Source of the DNA: Sophora flavescens
Lineage: Eukaryota > Streptophyta > Magnoliopsida > Fabales > Fabaceae
Direction of reading: 5' to 3'
Assembly: GCA_030762895.1 (NCBI GenBank)
Contig: CM061062.1
Location: 239,444,019-239,508,018, forward strand
Length of the DNA: 64,000 nucleotides
In this document: positions 23,813 through 34,314 of the stretch, in pieces
How positions within the stretch are numbered: the first letter of the stretch is position 1
Layout: every line of letters begins with the position of its first letter
Notes under the pieces: generated by a model
Databases searched by the model: none
What the model was told of the DNA's origin: nothing
Seen by the model: the letters and a program-made list of their open reading frames with translations, nothing else
Made by a program: the position numbers and the translations under genes

Positions 23813-24790
23813 TCACAGCTTGAGAGTCACATCCACCCCAGTATTGGAAGTGACCTTGTTGGTGCCCCTTTTTGGAGGGAGCCACTCCACATATGGATCA
23901 ACAAGTGGTGGTTCATCACTGCCAACAGAAGCCTCTAGAAATCCGCCAGCACCACCACCAAAGCCTCCTACATTTGCCCCATCTCTCAAAGCAATTACTT
24001 GAGCTAGCTCATTGAAAGCCGCAGGGTTATAAGGATAATGAATTGGGGTCTCAGCATAAGTCTTGTTAACTCCAGACCCAGAAGGAGAACCAACACCATA
24101 TCCTCCCACATCGGCTACATTTGTACCCTTTCCCATTTGTCTGTAAGGTTGTGTCTCCAATTGGGACAAGAAGTCCTGGGTAGGGTCTAACTGGGATATA
24201 TGATTTATGGTCCTTTTCTCTGGAGGAGAAGAAGAAGAACCATGACCAACAACACCAACATGAGGCACAGGACCAATTGGCATGGTTTCCTGCCTCAAGT
24301 AAGGATGGTAACGCACCAAGAAACCATTCCCATGTGTTTCATTTCCAGCAACGTTGTTATGCTGCCTAAAAGGCGATGGTAAAGGTGCAAGCCTTGATGC
24401 GATCGGGTTAGCCGTTTGTGGTTGTGGTAGCACAATCGTTGGTGTTGGGGGTAGGTGGGGAGGCATAACTGGTTGGGGTCTGGTACCACGAACCAGGTTG
24501 AGGAGGGTTCTGTTCATGCTGTAACTAATCGGAGGAGAGTGGGAGACCCCTTTCTCTCTTTGATGTTTCATCAGCGCACCTTTGTTTGGGAAGGAGCAAA
24601 AGCAATCAAGGCATTGGAAGCTTCTAGTGGCGCGAGGAAGAAGAGGAGGAGGATGACGATGAGGGCGAGGGCGAGGGCGAGGAGGAGAAGGAGCTGGATG
24701 AGGTGGGTTATTGATGGTGGTGTTGTTTTCACCAACACCAGAACTGCCTGTACTACTCTCAGTGTCTGAGAGTGAGACATTTGATGCCAT
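23813..24790 (-). CDS. C2H2 zinc-finger protein, 325 aa, intact
   Basis: The single-exon frame begins at the ATG at 24790 (MASNVSLSDTESSTGSSG). A Pro/Arg-rich stretch (about 29-53) leads to one C2H2-like finger, FQCLDCFCSFPNKGALMKHQ: Cys60, Cys63 and His76, with His84 as a possible last ligand. The plant QALGGH signature is replaced by GALMKH, and the last His is unusually far away (H-x7-H). The rest is low-complexity, rich in Pro, Gly and His, with VGGFGGGAGGF near the C terminus. The protein ends GVDVTLKL, resembling a weak C-terminal EAR repression motif. It is probably a nuclear transcriptional regulator, but targets are unknown. A broken duplicate lies at 12753-14846. The lack of stops over 325 codons next to that decayed copy supports a functional gene. 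Confidence 0.8.
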   Translation of the reverse strand: MASNVSLSDTESSTGSSGVGENNTTINNPPHPAPSPPRPRPRPHRHPPPLLPRATRSFQCLDCFCSFPNKGALMKHQREKGVSHSPPISYSMNRTLLNLVRGTRPQPVMPPHLPPTPTIVLPQPQTANPIASRLAPLPSPFRQHNNVAGNETHGNGFLVRYHPYLRQETMPIGPVPHVGVVGHGSSSSPPEKRTINHISQLDPTQDFLSQLETQPYRQMGKGTNVADVGGYGVGSPSGSGVNKTYAETPIHYPYNPAAFNELAQVIALRDGANVGGFGGGAGGFLEASVGSDEPPLVDPYVEWLPPKRGTNKVTSNTGVDVTLKL

Positions 24791-24950
24791 TTCTATGAGA
24801 AAGGTTGAGGTTGGAAATGGTACTAGGGACACAATGGAGACGATGCTAGCTAGCTCGATCTAGCAGCGTAGCTAAAAGAGAATTATGTTGTATCAAAAAG
24901 AAGGGAAGAGAGAGAGTGTGTCTGTGGTGAGAAAGTCAAGTGAAATAGGA

Positions 24951-24961
24951 CGTATTTATAG
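24951..24961 (-). promoter_or_regulatory. TATA box of the zinc-finger gene
   Basis: CTATAAATACG on the minus strand, about 160 bp upstream of the ATG. A CT-rich leader with CACACTCTCTCTC follows, as in plant promoters. The duplicate copy has the equivalent box at 15001-15011. Confidence 0.7.
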
Positions 24962-25300
24962 CGGGGGTTTGGAATTACAGACATGGTTTGGATCTCAACT
25001 TTTTAAATAAAAATATAGATTTTGAAATTTAGTGGAATGTTTTTCATGTGTGGGGATCTGTATCTTTTAAAAATATTACCATTCAACTTATTACCAAAAC
25101 AAGAGAAATTAATTAAGGATTTTACTAATAGTGTTTGTTATAATTATGGATTATATTTGATAATTAATTAAGGATTTTACTAATAGTGTTTGTTATAATT
25201 ATGGATTATATTTGATATTGGGATTAAATGTTGTTAGTTGAGAAATCATTTAATCGGTAAATTATATTCCAAAATATGTTTTTACTATAATAAAGTGAAA

Positions 25301-25303
<3 letters not shown>

Positions 25304-25360
<57 letters not shown>
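25304..25360. repeat. AT microsatellite
   Basis: Uninterrupted TA repeat in the upstream flank of the zinc-finger gene. Confidence 0.95.
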
Positions 25361-25362
<2 letters not shown>

Positions 25363-25438
25363 AAGTATTAATTAACATCGTTAACCCTTCCATCAGTTTT
25401 CATCCAACACTTTCATAACTTTCGTTAAAACTCAATAA

Positions 25439-25439
<1 letters not shown>

Positions 25440-25492
<53 letters not shown>
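25440..25492. repeat. ATT microsatellite
   Basis: About 17 ATT units followed by ATGT repeats. Confidence 0.95.
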
Positions 25493-25858
25493 GTATGTAT
25501 GTATGGGGCATGTGAGAGATGAGAGCATTAAGTGGGGATTATTGGATTAAAATGAACGGTTGTGTTCAAAGGGGTCATTAAGTGATAGTGCCTATGGAGA
25601 TTTCTCAGTGACTTATTTTTAAATTTCTTTATAAAATGATAATTAATTTTGTTTACCGTGATTAATAGAAAATACCAAATATATCTATTGTTTTTATTGA
25701 ATTTTTAGCCCCATCATTGTGGGGCATCTTTATATATAAAAGTAAGGTGATGGATGGGGTAAATTTATAAAATCACTTCATACTAACTGGGGTATAATTG
25801 ATATTTTATCTTTCCTAATAAAGGATATTTATGTTAGGGTATAATTGGTATTTTATTT

Positions 25859-25980
25859 CACTACAAGAAAAACAGTACTTAGCTACTAATTTTAGCTAAT
25901 AATAAAACCTGTAGCTAATTTCAAGTTAATTAATTACTTGTTTACTACTGTTAAATCTAAGCTACTATTAACTATTTTTT
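25859..25980. repeat. Left subterminal region of the CACTA element, TAGCTA type
   Basis: Repeated TAGCTA and TAGCTAATTT words (TTAGCTACTAATTTTAGC and CTGTAGCTAATTTC). These match the words at the right end. Confidence 0.8.
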
Positions 25981-26589
25981 TATAAAAAAATTGTTTTACA
26001 TTTCAGTCACATTCTCGCTGTCTCGCACTCTCTGCTCACTCTCCCTGTCGCACTCTCTGCTCACTCTCGCATGGTGGTGTGGTTCTCTCTGCATCTCAGG
26101 CTCGATTTGCTCACTCTCGCATGGTGGTCTCTGCTCACTCTCGCACTCTCTGCTCACTCTCTTTCTTCAATCTCTCTCTCTATATATATCGCTAATGTTC
26201 TCTCTCTCTCTCGTGTTGTGATTTGAAGAGATTTGAAGGTGAGGGATCTGCAATTTGAAGACAAGAATTGCTTGAAGTTCGATCTGAAATTTGAAGGTAA
26301 GATTTGTCAATTTGCTTTCTCTCTCTCTCTCAATTTGTTTGCGATTTGTTAAATGCATGTGATCTATACTCCATTTCCTGTATTGCACCCCACTTGTTCG
26401 ACAAAATGCTTAAGTAAAGTTCTCTTGTATTGATCAGAATTTTTGGCATGTTTATCGAGTTAGTGATATTTAAATTTTGGGCACTCCAAGCGTGTTGTGG
26501 ATTTTTTCTACATCTGTAGATTTTGCTATTTACTCTTTGCATGTTGATTTTTGTTGTTGCTTCTTTGAAACACTAAAATAATTTCAATT
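25981..26589 (+). promoter_or_regulatory. CT-rich leader of the CACTA element
   Basis: Many TCTCACTCTC repeats (about 26005-26215), then a segment with a possible donor GAAGGTAAGA near 26292. It probably contains the transcription start and a first exon. Confidence 0.4.
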
Positions 26590-27402
26590 CTAGCTGTGTG
26601 TGTGATATCTGTGTTGACAGCTTGGAAGGAGGGTGAATGTGTGTGCGATTCAGCTTCATGCTTCTTCTTGCATTTTGATTTTTGTTGTGTTGATTTTCAG
26701 GTTCTTCTCCTTGCTTCTTCTCTGAAACCTCATAGATCTTGCTTCTTCTTGCTGTGCGATTCAGTTTTTGCCGTGCGATTCAGTGATTACAAGATTCCAA
26801 TCGTGCTACTCATTGGTTAGTGATTCTCTCGTTAGTTGTTGTGCGATTTAGGCTTGCATGTATATTGTATGGATTAATCTAGCTAGAACTACATAGTTTA
26901 ACTTAATCTTTCAATTGAACTAGTTCAATATCTGTTGTCAAGTGTCAAATCCTAATTTCTGTCTTTTTCCTTCTATACTAGAAGAATGATGAAATGGACT
27001 AGCAATTATGCTCAGGATATTGCAGATTCAGTGTTTGATAATCACTTAGTTATTTTGAGTTCATGTGATGGGCAAGAATAGTGCAAGAGATTCAGTGTAA
27101 TTCTTCTTGCTATGCGATTCAGTGTTTGCATGTGTGTGATATTTGTGTTGACAACTTGGGAGGAGGGTGAAGAAGACCATATTAGAGGATTCCCGAACCA
27201 GATTACAGGATTCCAGCTACTCGGTGGTTAGTGATTCTCTCTTTATTTGTTTGTGTCTTACCACATAATTTTAGGCTTTCAAGTAAGTGATAATGCTAGT
27301 TGTAAGCGATAATGTTAACATGCTTGCATGTATATTGTGTGGATTAATCTAGCTAGAACTACATAGTTTAACTTAACCCTTTAATTGAGCTAGTTAAAAT
27401 CT
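26590..27402 (+). repeat. Diverged direct duplication in the CACTA leader
   Basis: Segments starting GTGTGTGATAT.TGTGTTGACA occur near 26595 and 27128. A block with GGATTAATCTAGCTAGAAC and CTACATAGTTTAACTTAA occurs near 26870 and 27340. Offsets are about 470-530 bp. Confidence 0.7.
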
Positions 27403-28476
27403 TTTGAAGGACTGAGTTTCTTTCATCAGAACAATAAGTACCCATGTGTTATTTCTTTCAATAGCTTCAATCTCTGCATCCATAGCCTTTCTCCATCTTG
27501 AACTTTTAATTGCCTCATCAAATGCAATAGGATCACTTCCAGCAAATAAGGCAAGGTGAGCCAATGTGTCTTCATCTGAAAGCTCTTCACCACTTGTGTA
27601 ATCATCCATCCAAACCGGTCTTCTCCTTGGACGTTGCATATTCTGTACTGAAGTTTCAGCCGCATCATTCACACTATCAAATCCAAATTCATTTGATTCT
27701 TCCCCATCATTGTATGTATCTTCTTCAATTTTAACTTCTTCATTGTCTTCAAGTTCAAGAGCCATTGATTTTCCCTTATCTTTAACTTCCCAATTCCAGC
27801 TGCTGTTTTCATCAAATACCACATCTTTAGAAATGCAAACCTTCTTTGTTATAGGATTGTAAAGACGGTAAGCCTTGGATTCTTCACTCACACCAAGTAG
27901 TACACATTTCTCTCCCTTAGTATCAAGTTTCTTTCTCTTTGGATCAGGAATATGCACATAAGCCATGCAACCAAATATTCTAAAGTGATCAACAGTTGGT
28001 TTGTGACCAGACCAAGCTTCTTCTGGTGTCATATCTTTCACGGAAAATGTTGGACTTCGATTGAGAACATGCACACTCCAATTAACTGCCTTAGGCCAGA
28101 AAGTCTTTGGCACATTCTTGTTTGCTAGCAGGCTTCTCACCATATTCATAATGGTTCTATTTCTCCTTTCCGATACACCATTTTGATGTGGTGTGTATGC
28201 TGCAGTCAACTGCCTCTTGATTCCATTGCTTTCACACATATCTACAAACTCATTAGATGTGTATTCTCCCCCACGATCTGTTCGAAGGCATTGAATACTC
28301 TTTCCCGTCTCCTTCTCAACTCTTGCTTTGAATCCGTTAAACACTTCAATAGCTTCAGATTTTTCTTTCAAGAAGTACACCCATGTCTTTCTACTAAAGT
28401 CATCAGTGAAAGTTATGAAGTACCTTTTATTGTTATTAGAGGTTGGATTCATAGGACCACGGATGTCTGAGTGCAC
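27394..28476 (-). pseudogene. Copia integrase and start of RT
   Basis: The integrase core is well preserved: HSDIRGPMNPTS, ITFTDDFSRKTWVYFL, LRTDRGGEYTSNEF and AAYTPHQNGVSERRNRTIM give the DDE catalytic set (Asp in FTDDFS, Asp in RTDRGGEY and Glu in GVSERRN). Next come PEEAWSGHKP and FGCMAYVHIP, then an acidic linker and RWRKAMDAEIEAIERNNTW, which begins the RT domain. The frame ends immediately after that. It continues upstream, after one stop, into 28501-28665. As an integrase it would join copia DNA to the chromosome; here it is only a fragment. Confidence 0.88.
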
Positions 28477-28500
28477 TAGTTGTAGAACTTGACTAGCTCT

Positions 28501-28665
28501 CTAGGTACTCTTTTGAGGAAACGATTTTCTATGCTGCTTTGCAATCACACATTCTTCACATACATGAGATGGAGCATCAATCTGAGGAAGCCCTTTCATC
28601 ATCTTTTTCTGCTGCAAAGTTTTGAGTCCATTGAAGTTTAAGTGTCCAAACATAACAGTAGCATC
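28501..28665 (-). pseudogene. Copia GAG-pre-integrase zinc-binding segment
   Basis: Reads GHLNFNGLKTLQQKKMMKGL, then CEECVIAKQHRKSFP. This has the HHCC-like pattern preceding copia integrase. A stop at 28501-28503 separates it from the integrase frame. Confidence 0.8.
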
Positions 28666-30749
28666 GGTACATGAACCAGACACAGAAAGGCTTGGGGCAT
28701 TCCCCAACCATGTTGTTGATCCTATAGTCTTAGCTATTTTAACCAATTCATGGGCTGCCTCATTTACTTTTCTTTTAACATGGCAAACCCCATAATCCTT
28801 AAAGTTTTGCAGCAAAGCCTTACAATCATGAATGATTGGATCTAGGGGTGGCAAATGGATGGATTGGATAAATTTTTATGCGGATTGTAATGGATGGATT
28901 GAAAACGATCCATTAATCCATTATGATCAATTAAAAATTCATTAAAAAAAATCCAATCCATCCATGATCCATTTAATAAAATCCATCAAATCCATCAATT
29001 AACAACTTTTTTATGGATGGATATCCAATCCATCCATAAAAATTATTTTAAAAAGTAAATAATTTTATGATTATTTTAAAATAATATCTCTCTCATCCAT
29101 TTACAAAAATATTTTTTAAAACTAAATAACCTTTATAGTTTTTAAAATATTTTTATAAGCAAAAAAAATTAAAAATATTCTTATACGTTGTTGTATATAG
29201 CTGACTTTATATTGAAATTTCTGAATCTCTTAAAACAATCTATACCGTTGAATATATGTACTTAATTAACATATAAATACTTCTTAATTTGTTTTGGGTT
29301 ATATATAGGTCGCTTCGTACAAAAGAGTTCGAAGAGTGGCGTTTATATCTTCCATACCCAAAAATCCGTCTGGTAAAATTCTTAGGAAGGATCTCATCAA
29401 GCTCGCAACGTCTAAACTCTGAGACTTTTATTTACGAGGTTTCTATATGAGAGATGATGAATCCTTAATAAGTTCTCTCTTTCTCTTTTTTTTCTACTCT
29501 ATCTCTATCTTTACTCTCTCTACACTCCATCTCACAACCGTTTTCTATTACGGCCATTTTTCTATTACAAATGGAGATTTTTTTTTTATTTGGTGAAAAA
29601 TAATATGAAAAAATAAATTGGTTTTGAAATGGATAAAAGTTGATCCATTACATTTTTGATTGTTGGTCCAATGGATTTTAAAAAATATTGGATGGATCAT
29701 AAACCATCCACTAAAATAATAATCCAATCCATCCAATTCATTTATATTATTTTTTTATAAATGGATGGATTGGATGGATTTTCTCATGGATGGACTGGAT
29801 GGATGGTGGATAAATGGATCATTTTGCCACCCCTATTTTGGATCTATACCAGCCAATAATCACCTTGTTAAGTTGCTGTTCTTTTGCCAAATTTGGACTC
29901 CACCTCACACCAAGAGCTTCTGCAACCAGTGTGATTCCTAATCAGCATACCCCACCTAGTGTGACCATCCTTAAAGCAACCAACATCCACATTTATCTTA
30001 GTCCAGTTCTCAGCAGGGGGTTCCAATCAGATTGAAGTAGATTTAAGACTTGGGAGTTCCACCTTGGATTTGCTTGATTATAGTCTTGGAGAAAATCCAT
30101 TGCTGTAGTAGCCACTGAGATGGGATCAAAATTCTTCTTATTGAACACCACATTATTTCTAGCATACCATAACTGCCAGAGAGTGGTGCAGAAAATTTGG
30201 ACAACATAGGAATCCTTGCAAGTCAGCCACTCCATCATCCATTTGTTCAGATCACAATGCAAAGGTACATGAATTCCATGTTGGGTAGAAAACCGTACTA
30301 ACCTTGAGAACATGATCCACTCTTTCCAACTCAAGATGACACAAAGGGCATAACATCTCAATTTCCACTCCTTTTTTACTCAGATTAAAGCGAGTTGGAA
30401 GGATATTTTTGGCCACTCTCCACATGAAGTTCCTGATTTTTTAAGGTACAGGAGCATGCCAAATTTCCTTCCAAAGGTTCTGATCTGCTACGTTTGAAGG
30501 GCCTGGATACTGGTTGAATCTCTGCTCAGCTAGAAGATGATAAGCAGTCCGGACAGAATATGAGCCATGACCGGCCTAGTGCCAAATCAGATTGTCTTGT
30601 GGGAGTCTATAGGATATTGGAAGGTTTACAATCTGCTGAGCTTTAGAACTGTTGAAACATTCAAAGATCAGATCTTTTTTCCATTGTTTTGTATCAGAGT
30701 CAATCAATTCACTAACTTTAGTATGTTCCCCCAATATTTTGACTGGACA
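28666..30749 (-). pseudogene. LINE fragment inside the copia fragment
   Basis: On the minus strand it begins VSELIDSDTKQWKKDLIFEC and SYRLPQDNLIWH, then after a stop AGHGSYSVRTAYHLLAEQRF, ending in ALCVILSWKEW and TLWQLWYARNNVVFN. The RNase H part (ALLQNFKDYGVCHVKRKVNE, then AHELVKIAKT) lies beyond a MITE. Both LINE ends stop within coding sequence; there is no poly-A tail and no TSD. About 20 residues of copia sequence are missing at the junction, so this looks like a repair patch. Confidence 0.8.
28843..29835. mobile_element. hAT-like MITE, about 1 kb
   Basis: Terminal inverted repeats TAGGGGTGGCAAA and TTTTGCCACCCCTA. Long subterminal arms are rich in ATGGATGGATTGGAT and its complement. 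Flanking TTGGATC words (28836-28842, 29838-29844) are an imperfect target duplication. It sits in the RNase H part of the LINE fragment. Confidence 0.8.
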
Positions 30750-31040
30750 AGTTTGATCTTCAGAAGTTTCTATTTTGAGTTGAAACATTCGATTTCCAGA
30801 CATCTTAACAACAACAACTAATCCCTCTTTTGGATCACGAATTTGACAGCTTCCCTTCTGGATCACAATTCCACAACCAGTTTCTTGCAGTTGTCCTAGA
30901 CTGATCAGATTGCTTTTAAGTTCTGGTACATAAAACACATCACCTATATTCTGAATTTTCTTGTTCATCTGCACTTTGACACTTCCTTTTCCCATAACAC
31001 TCAAGCTATAGTCATTTCCAAGCTTGACATTTTCTACCAA
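30750..31040 (-). pseudogene. Copia protease C-terminal segment
   Basis: Reads VKLGNDYSLSVMGKGSVKVQ and then DVFYVPELKSNLISLGQLQE and GNRMFQLKIET, the usual copia sequence between protease and the zinc-binding region. The frame runs without a stop into LINE sequence, so the junction near 30750 makes an in-frame chimera. Confidence 0.85.
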
Positions 31041-31826
31041 AAATCAGGTAAATGAATCTAATCTCTAACTTAATATTAAACAAATATGAAAGCCACTCTT
31101 CCTTTTCTTGCTATGGTTCTTTCTTTGATTTAATTGACTATGGTTCTTTGTTTTAAATCTTGGTTCTTTATTCATACATTCTAAAAGAAGTGCTTTATAT
31201 GTGGTTCTTTATTCATCCTATTGTAAATGAATCCATGATTATAAAGCTTTTTTTTTCTCCAGTTTTACTGTTGCATTTTCTATGGATATGTACATGATGT
31301 TCATAGTGTTGGGCACATATAGATATATACTTAATTGGGTATATAGGTTTTGGTTTAAACTAGAGTTTCTATAGGGAAAATGTTTATTATTTTTAATAAA
31401 AGCATCAGCATATACCACATGTTGAATGTAGTTGAGTATAGTGTAATATGAATCATTAAAGTGTCCATGTTCTAAGATGAATATATGCTGATGCGCGAGA
31501 GATGTGTTAATTGGATTAAAAAATGGTCTAAGCAGGGGGTCACTGGAAATAAATGCTTTTGCTCTAGAAATTGCAAACATGCAATTTCATTTGTATCTAT
31601 TTTTTAATTTTTGTTTTTGGATATATCTTGTTTCAGTTCACTACACTAAGATTTTAGTGTTTTTGAACCATGTTGTTCTAAATTTTGTTCTTTCAATTAT
31701 ATGTTATTAAATGTGCGTAAATTGTTGTCGAGCCTAGGGAAATGATGAACATGCATGTAGTTATTGCATGTAGATACAAAAAAAAAGGTAGCAATGTATT
31801 GATGCTCTAAATTGATTTTAGAAATC
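31041..31826. other. CACTA leader or intron upstream of tnp2
   Basis: AT-rich with TTATTC repeats. No coding or element signature was found. Confidence 0.4.
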
Positions 31827-34105
31827 ATGAGACCTGATCGAAGTTGGATGGTAAGAAGAAAGGATTGTGCTGGCCAACTGACTGAAGAATTTCAGAATGG
31901 AGTCGATGATTTCATTAAGATTGCTAAAAGAGACCCAACAGTTGCCGATGGATTAAGTCGCATTCCTTGCCCATGTTCAAAATGTAAGAATTGTGTTCGG
32001 AAGGAGACATTTTGGGTAGAGAAACATTTGTATCAATATGGATTTATGGAAGATTACATAAATTGGACCGTTCATGGTGAGGATCGATGGAAGGATAGTA
32101 GTTCAACATCAACTGACCATGATGAAGAGGTTGAGACCGGGAATCCATATGTGGATATGGTTGTAGATTCTGCGGGTGATCAACTAAATTCAGAAGATCA
32201 AGATTTAGAAGAGGATCCCAATCCGTTGGCTTTGAAATTTTTTGCCTTGCTAAAAGACGCTGACGAACCTTTATGGGATGGGTGCCATAAGCATACAAAA
32301 TTGTCAGCTGTAACTCAACTTTTGAATTTGAAGTCAGAGTTCAACATGAGTGAGAGTTGTTATGATCAGATGATTGTCATAATTAAGAGCATGCTTCCAG
32401 AGTCAGAAAAGTTACCCGAAAATTTTTATAGATAAAAGAAAATGGTTAATGACTTGGTATTAGGATATGAGACAATAGATGCATGTCCTAATCATTGCAT
32501 GTTGTATGACAAAGAAAACAAGGACCCAAAAGTATGCTCGACTTGCTTAGTATGTAGTCACCCACGGTTCAAACTAAAGGTTGGGCATTCGACGAAGGAA
32601 AAAGATGTGCCGTACTCAGTGTTGCGATATTTTCCCATTACTCCAAGACTCCAACGAATGTATATGTCCAAAAATACTGCACAATATATGCGCTGGCATG
32701 CAGATGGAGGGCATCATGATAAATCAATGATCACACATCCAGCTGATGCCGGGTCTTGGAAACAATTTGAAGCTACCTATCCAACATTTGCACAAGAGCC
32801 TTGAAATGTTAGGCTTGGTCTTTGCACATATGGTTTCAATCTATTTTGTGGTTCAGCTACTCCATACTCATGTTGGCCTGTTTTTGTCACACCATACAAT
32901 CTTCCTCCAAGTATGTGTATGACAAAGAAAACAAGGACCCAAAAGTATGCTCGACTTGCTTAGTATGTAGTCACCCACGGTTCAAACCAAAGGTTGGGCA
33001 TTCGACGAAGGAAAAAGATGTGCCGTACTCAGTGTTGCGATATTTTCCCATTACTCCAAGACTCCAACGAATGTATATGTCCAAAAATACTGCACAATAT
33101 ATGCGTTGGCATGCAGATGGAGGGCGTCATGATAAATCAATGATCACACATCCAGCTGATGCCGAGGCTTGGAAACAATTTGACGCCACCTATCCAACAT
33201 TTGTACAAGAGCCTCGAAATGTTAGGCTTGGTCTTTGCACATATGGTTTCAATCTATTTTGTGGTTCAGCTACTCCATACTCATGTTGGCCTGTTTTTGT
33301 CACACCATACAATCTTCCTCCAAGTATGTGTATGAGAAGGGAATACATATTCCTTAGCCTTATGATTCCGGGACCAAAGTCACCAGGTAAAAGTTTTGAT
33401 GTCTATATTAGACTTCTAATAGTTAACGTGTACAAATTTCACACTAAGGAGAATGGACAAAATAAAGCTACAATGAATAGTGGGGTATGTGTTCGAGGAA
33501 GCATATATGGTGAGAATGACATGGACTATTATGGCATTATTGAAGAGATATTATAATTATCAAATTTAGGATGTCAAAACAAAGTATTTCTTTTTCGGTG
33601 TCACTGGTTCGACCCGACTAATGGAGTTAATGTACATGAGAAATTTGGGATAGTTGACGTTAAGCCCAAATCAAGGCTCCACTCAAATGAGCCATTTGTA
33701 TTAGTTTCACAGGCACAACAAGTGTACTATACAATGTATCCACAAAGAAGGGGTAGAGCTGGTGGAGAATGGTGGGCGGCTTGTAAAGTTAGACGAAAAC
33801 TCTTTGTAGCAGGGACCTTCAATGATGAACATGATGAATTGAATGAGCTGGATGCTAATGACTTTTACCAAGAAGATGGGTCCTTAGTAATACACAATGT
33901 CATCCTTGAAGATGAAGCGATGCTTTTATTTGATGCAAATGCCCCAATGGAAGAAGTAGGCATAAATGATATATACAATCCAGGGGGAATTCCATTTGTT
34001 GATGAGTTTATCAATGATAATGAACATAGTGAAAGTGATGAGTTTTTATATGAAGATGAGGAACTATATGATTCAGATTCAAATAGTGATAGTGGAAATA
34101 GTTGA
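31827..34105 (+). pseudogene. CACTA tnp2 transposase, broken and internally deleted
   Basis: The ATG at 31827 opens MRPDRSWMVRRKDCAGQLTE and PCPCSKCKNCVRKETFWVEK, the transposase-associated domain. A stop (TAA, 32433) interrupts ENFYR|KKMVNDLVLGYETIDACP. TNP2 sequence then includes VCSTCLVCSHPRFK, SVLRYFPITPRLQRMYMS and RWHADGG. A 413-bp tandem duplication (32505-33330) shifts the frame; the first copy also has a TGA where the second has CGA. After MIPGPKSPGKSFDVYI the sequence jumps to the C-terminal DUF4216 region (YKFHTKENGQNKATMNSGV, then CHWFDPTNGVN and YYTMYPQRRGRAGGEWW). The catalytic centre between them is absent. It ends in an acidic tail at 34105. Confidence 0.88.
32505..33330 (+). 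repeat. 413-bp tandem duplication within tnp2
   Basis: 32505-32917 and 32918-33330 are near-identical, both beginning TATGACAAAGAA; the second ends at TATGAGAAGG. TGTATGA is shared at the junctions, suggesting microhomology or slippage. 413 is not a multiple of three. Confidence 0.95.
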
Positions 34106-34314
34106 TTAATACATCTGTTGAATGTAGCTAGACGTGTATTTGTATAAAGTGTAGTTTGTAATTGTGCCTTATGCAAATACACAAGAAATTTTATGTTCAT
34201 TTTTTATATCTTTTTTTTATCAAATCCACTTTACACTAGTGAATGAGCATTGTTTAAATAATGATTTTTGATCATATTGAAAAAATAAGACCAGTTGTGT
34301 GTAGATATCTTAAC

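Larger units (their letters stand above)
27403..31040 (-). mobile_element. LTR-less copia fragment containing a LINE piece and a MITE
   Basis: Ty1/copia sequence covers the end of protease, the GAG-pre-integrase zinc-binding region, integrase and the first residues of RT. Both ends stop inside coding sequence, and there is no LTR. It lies inside the CACTA element between leader and tnp2. The lack of LTRs suggests capture or patch repair rather than a normal insertion. Confidence 0.8.

Noticed and set aside
24455..24769. Plus-strand 104-aa frame rich in Arg
   Set aside because: Antisense shadow of the Pro/Arg-rich part of the zinc-finger gene.
24791..24832. Upstream extension of the zinc-finger gene (14 more residues)
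   Set aside because: The extension would need a GTG start; the first ATG is at 24790, and the duplicate copy has its ATG at the matching place.
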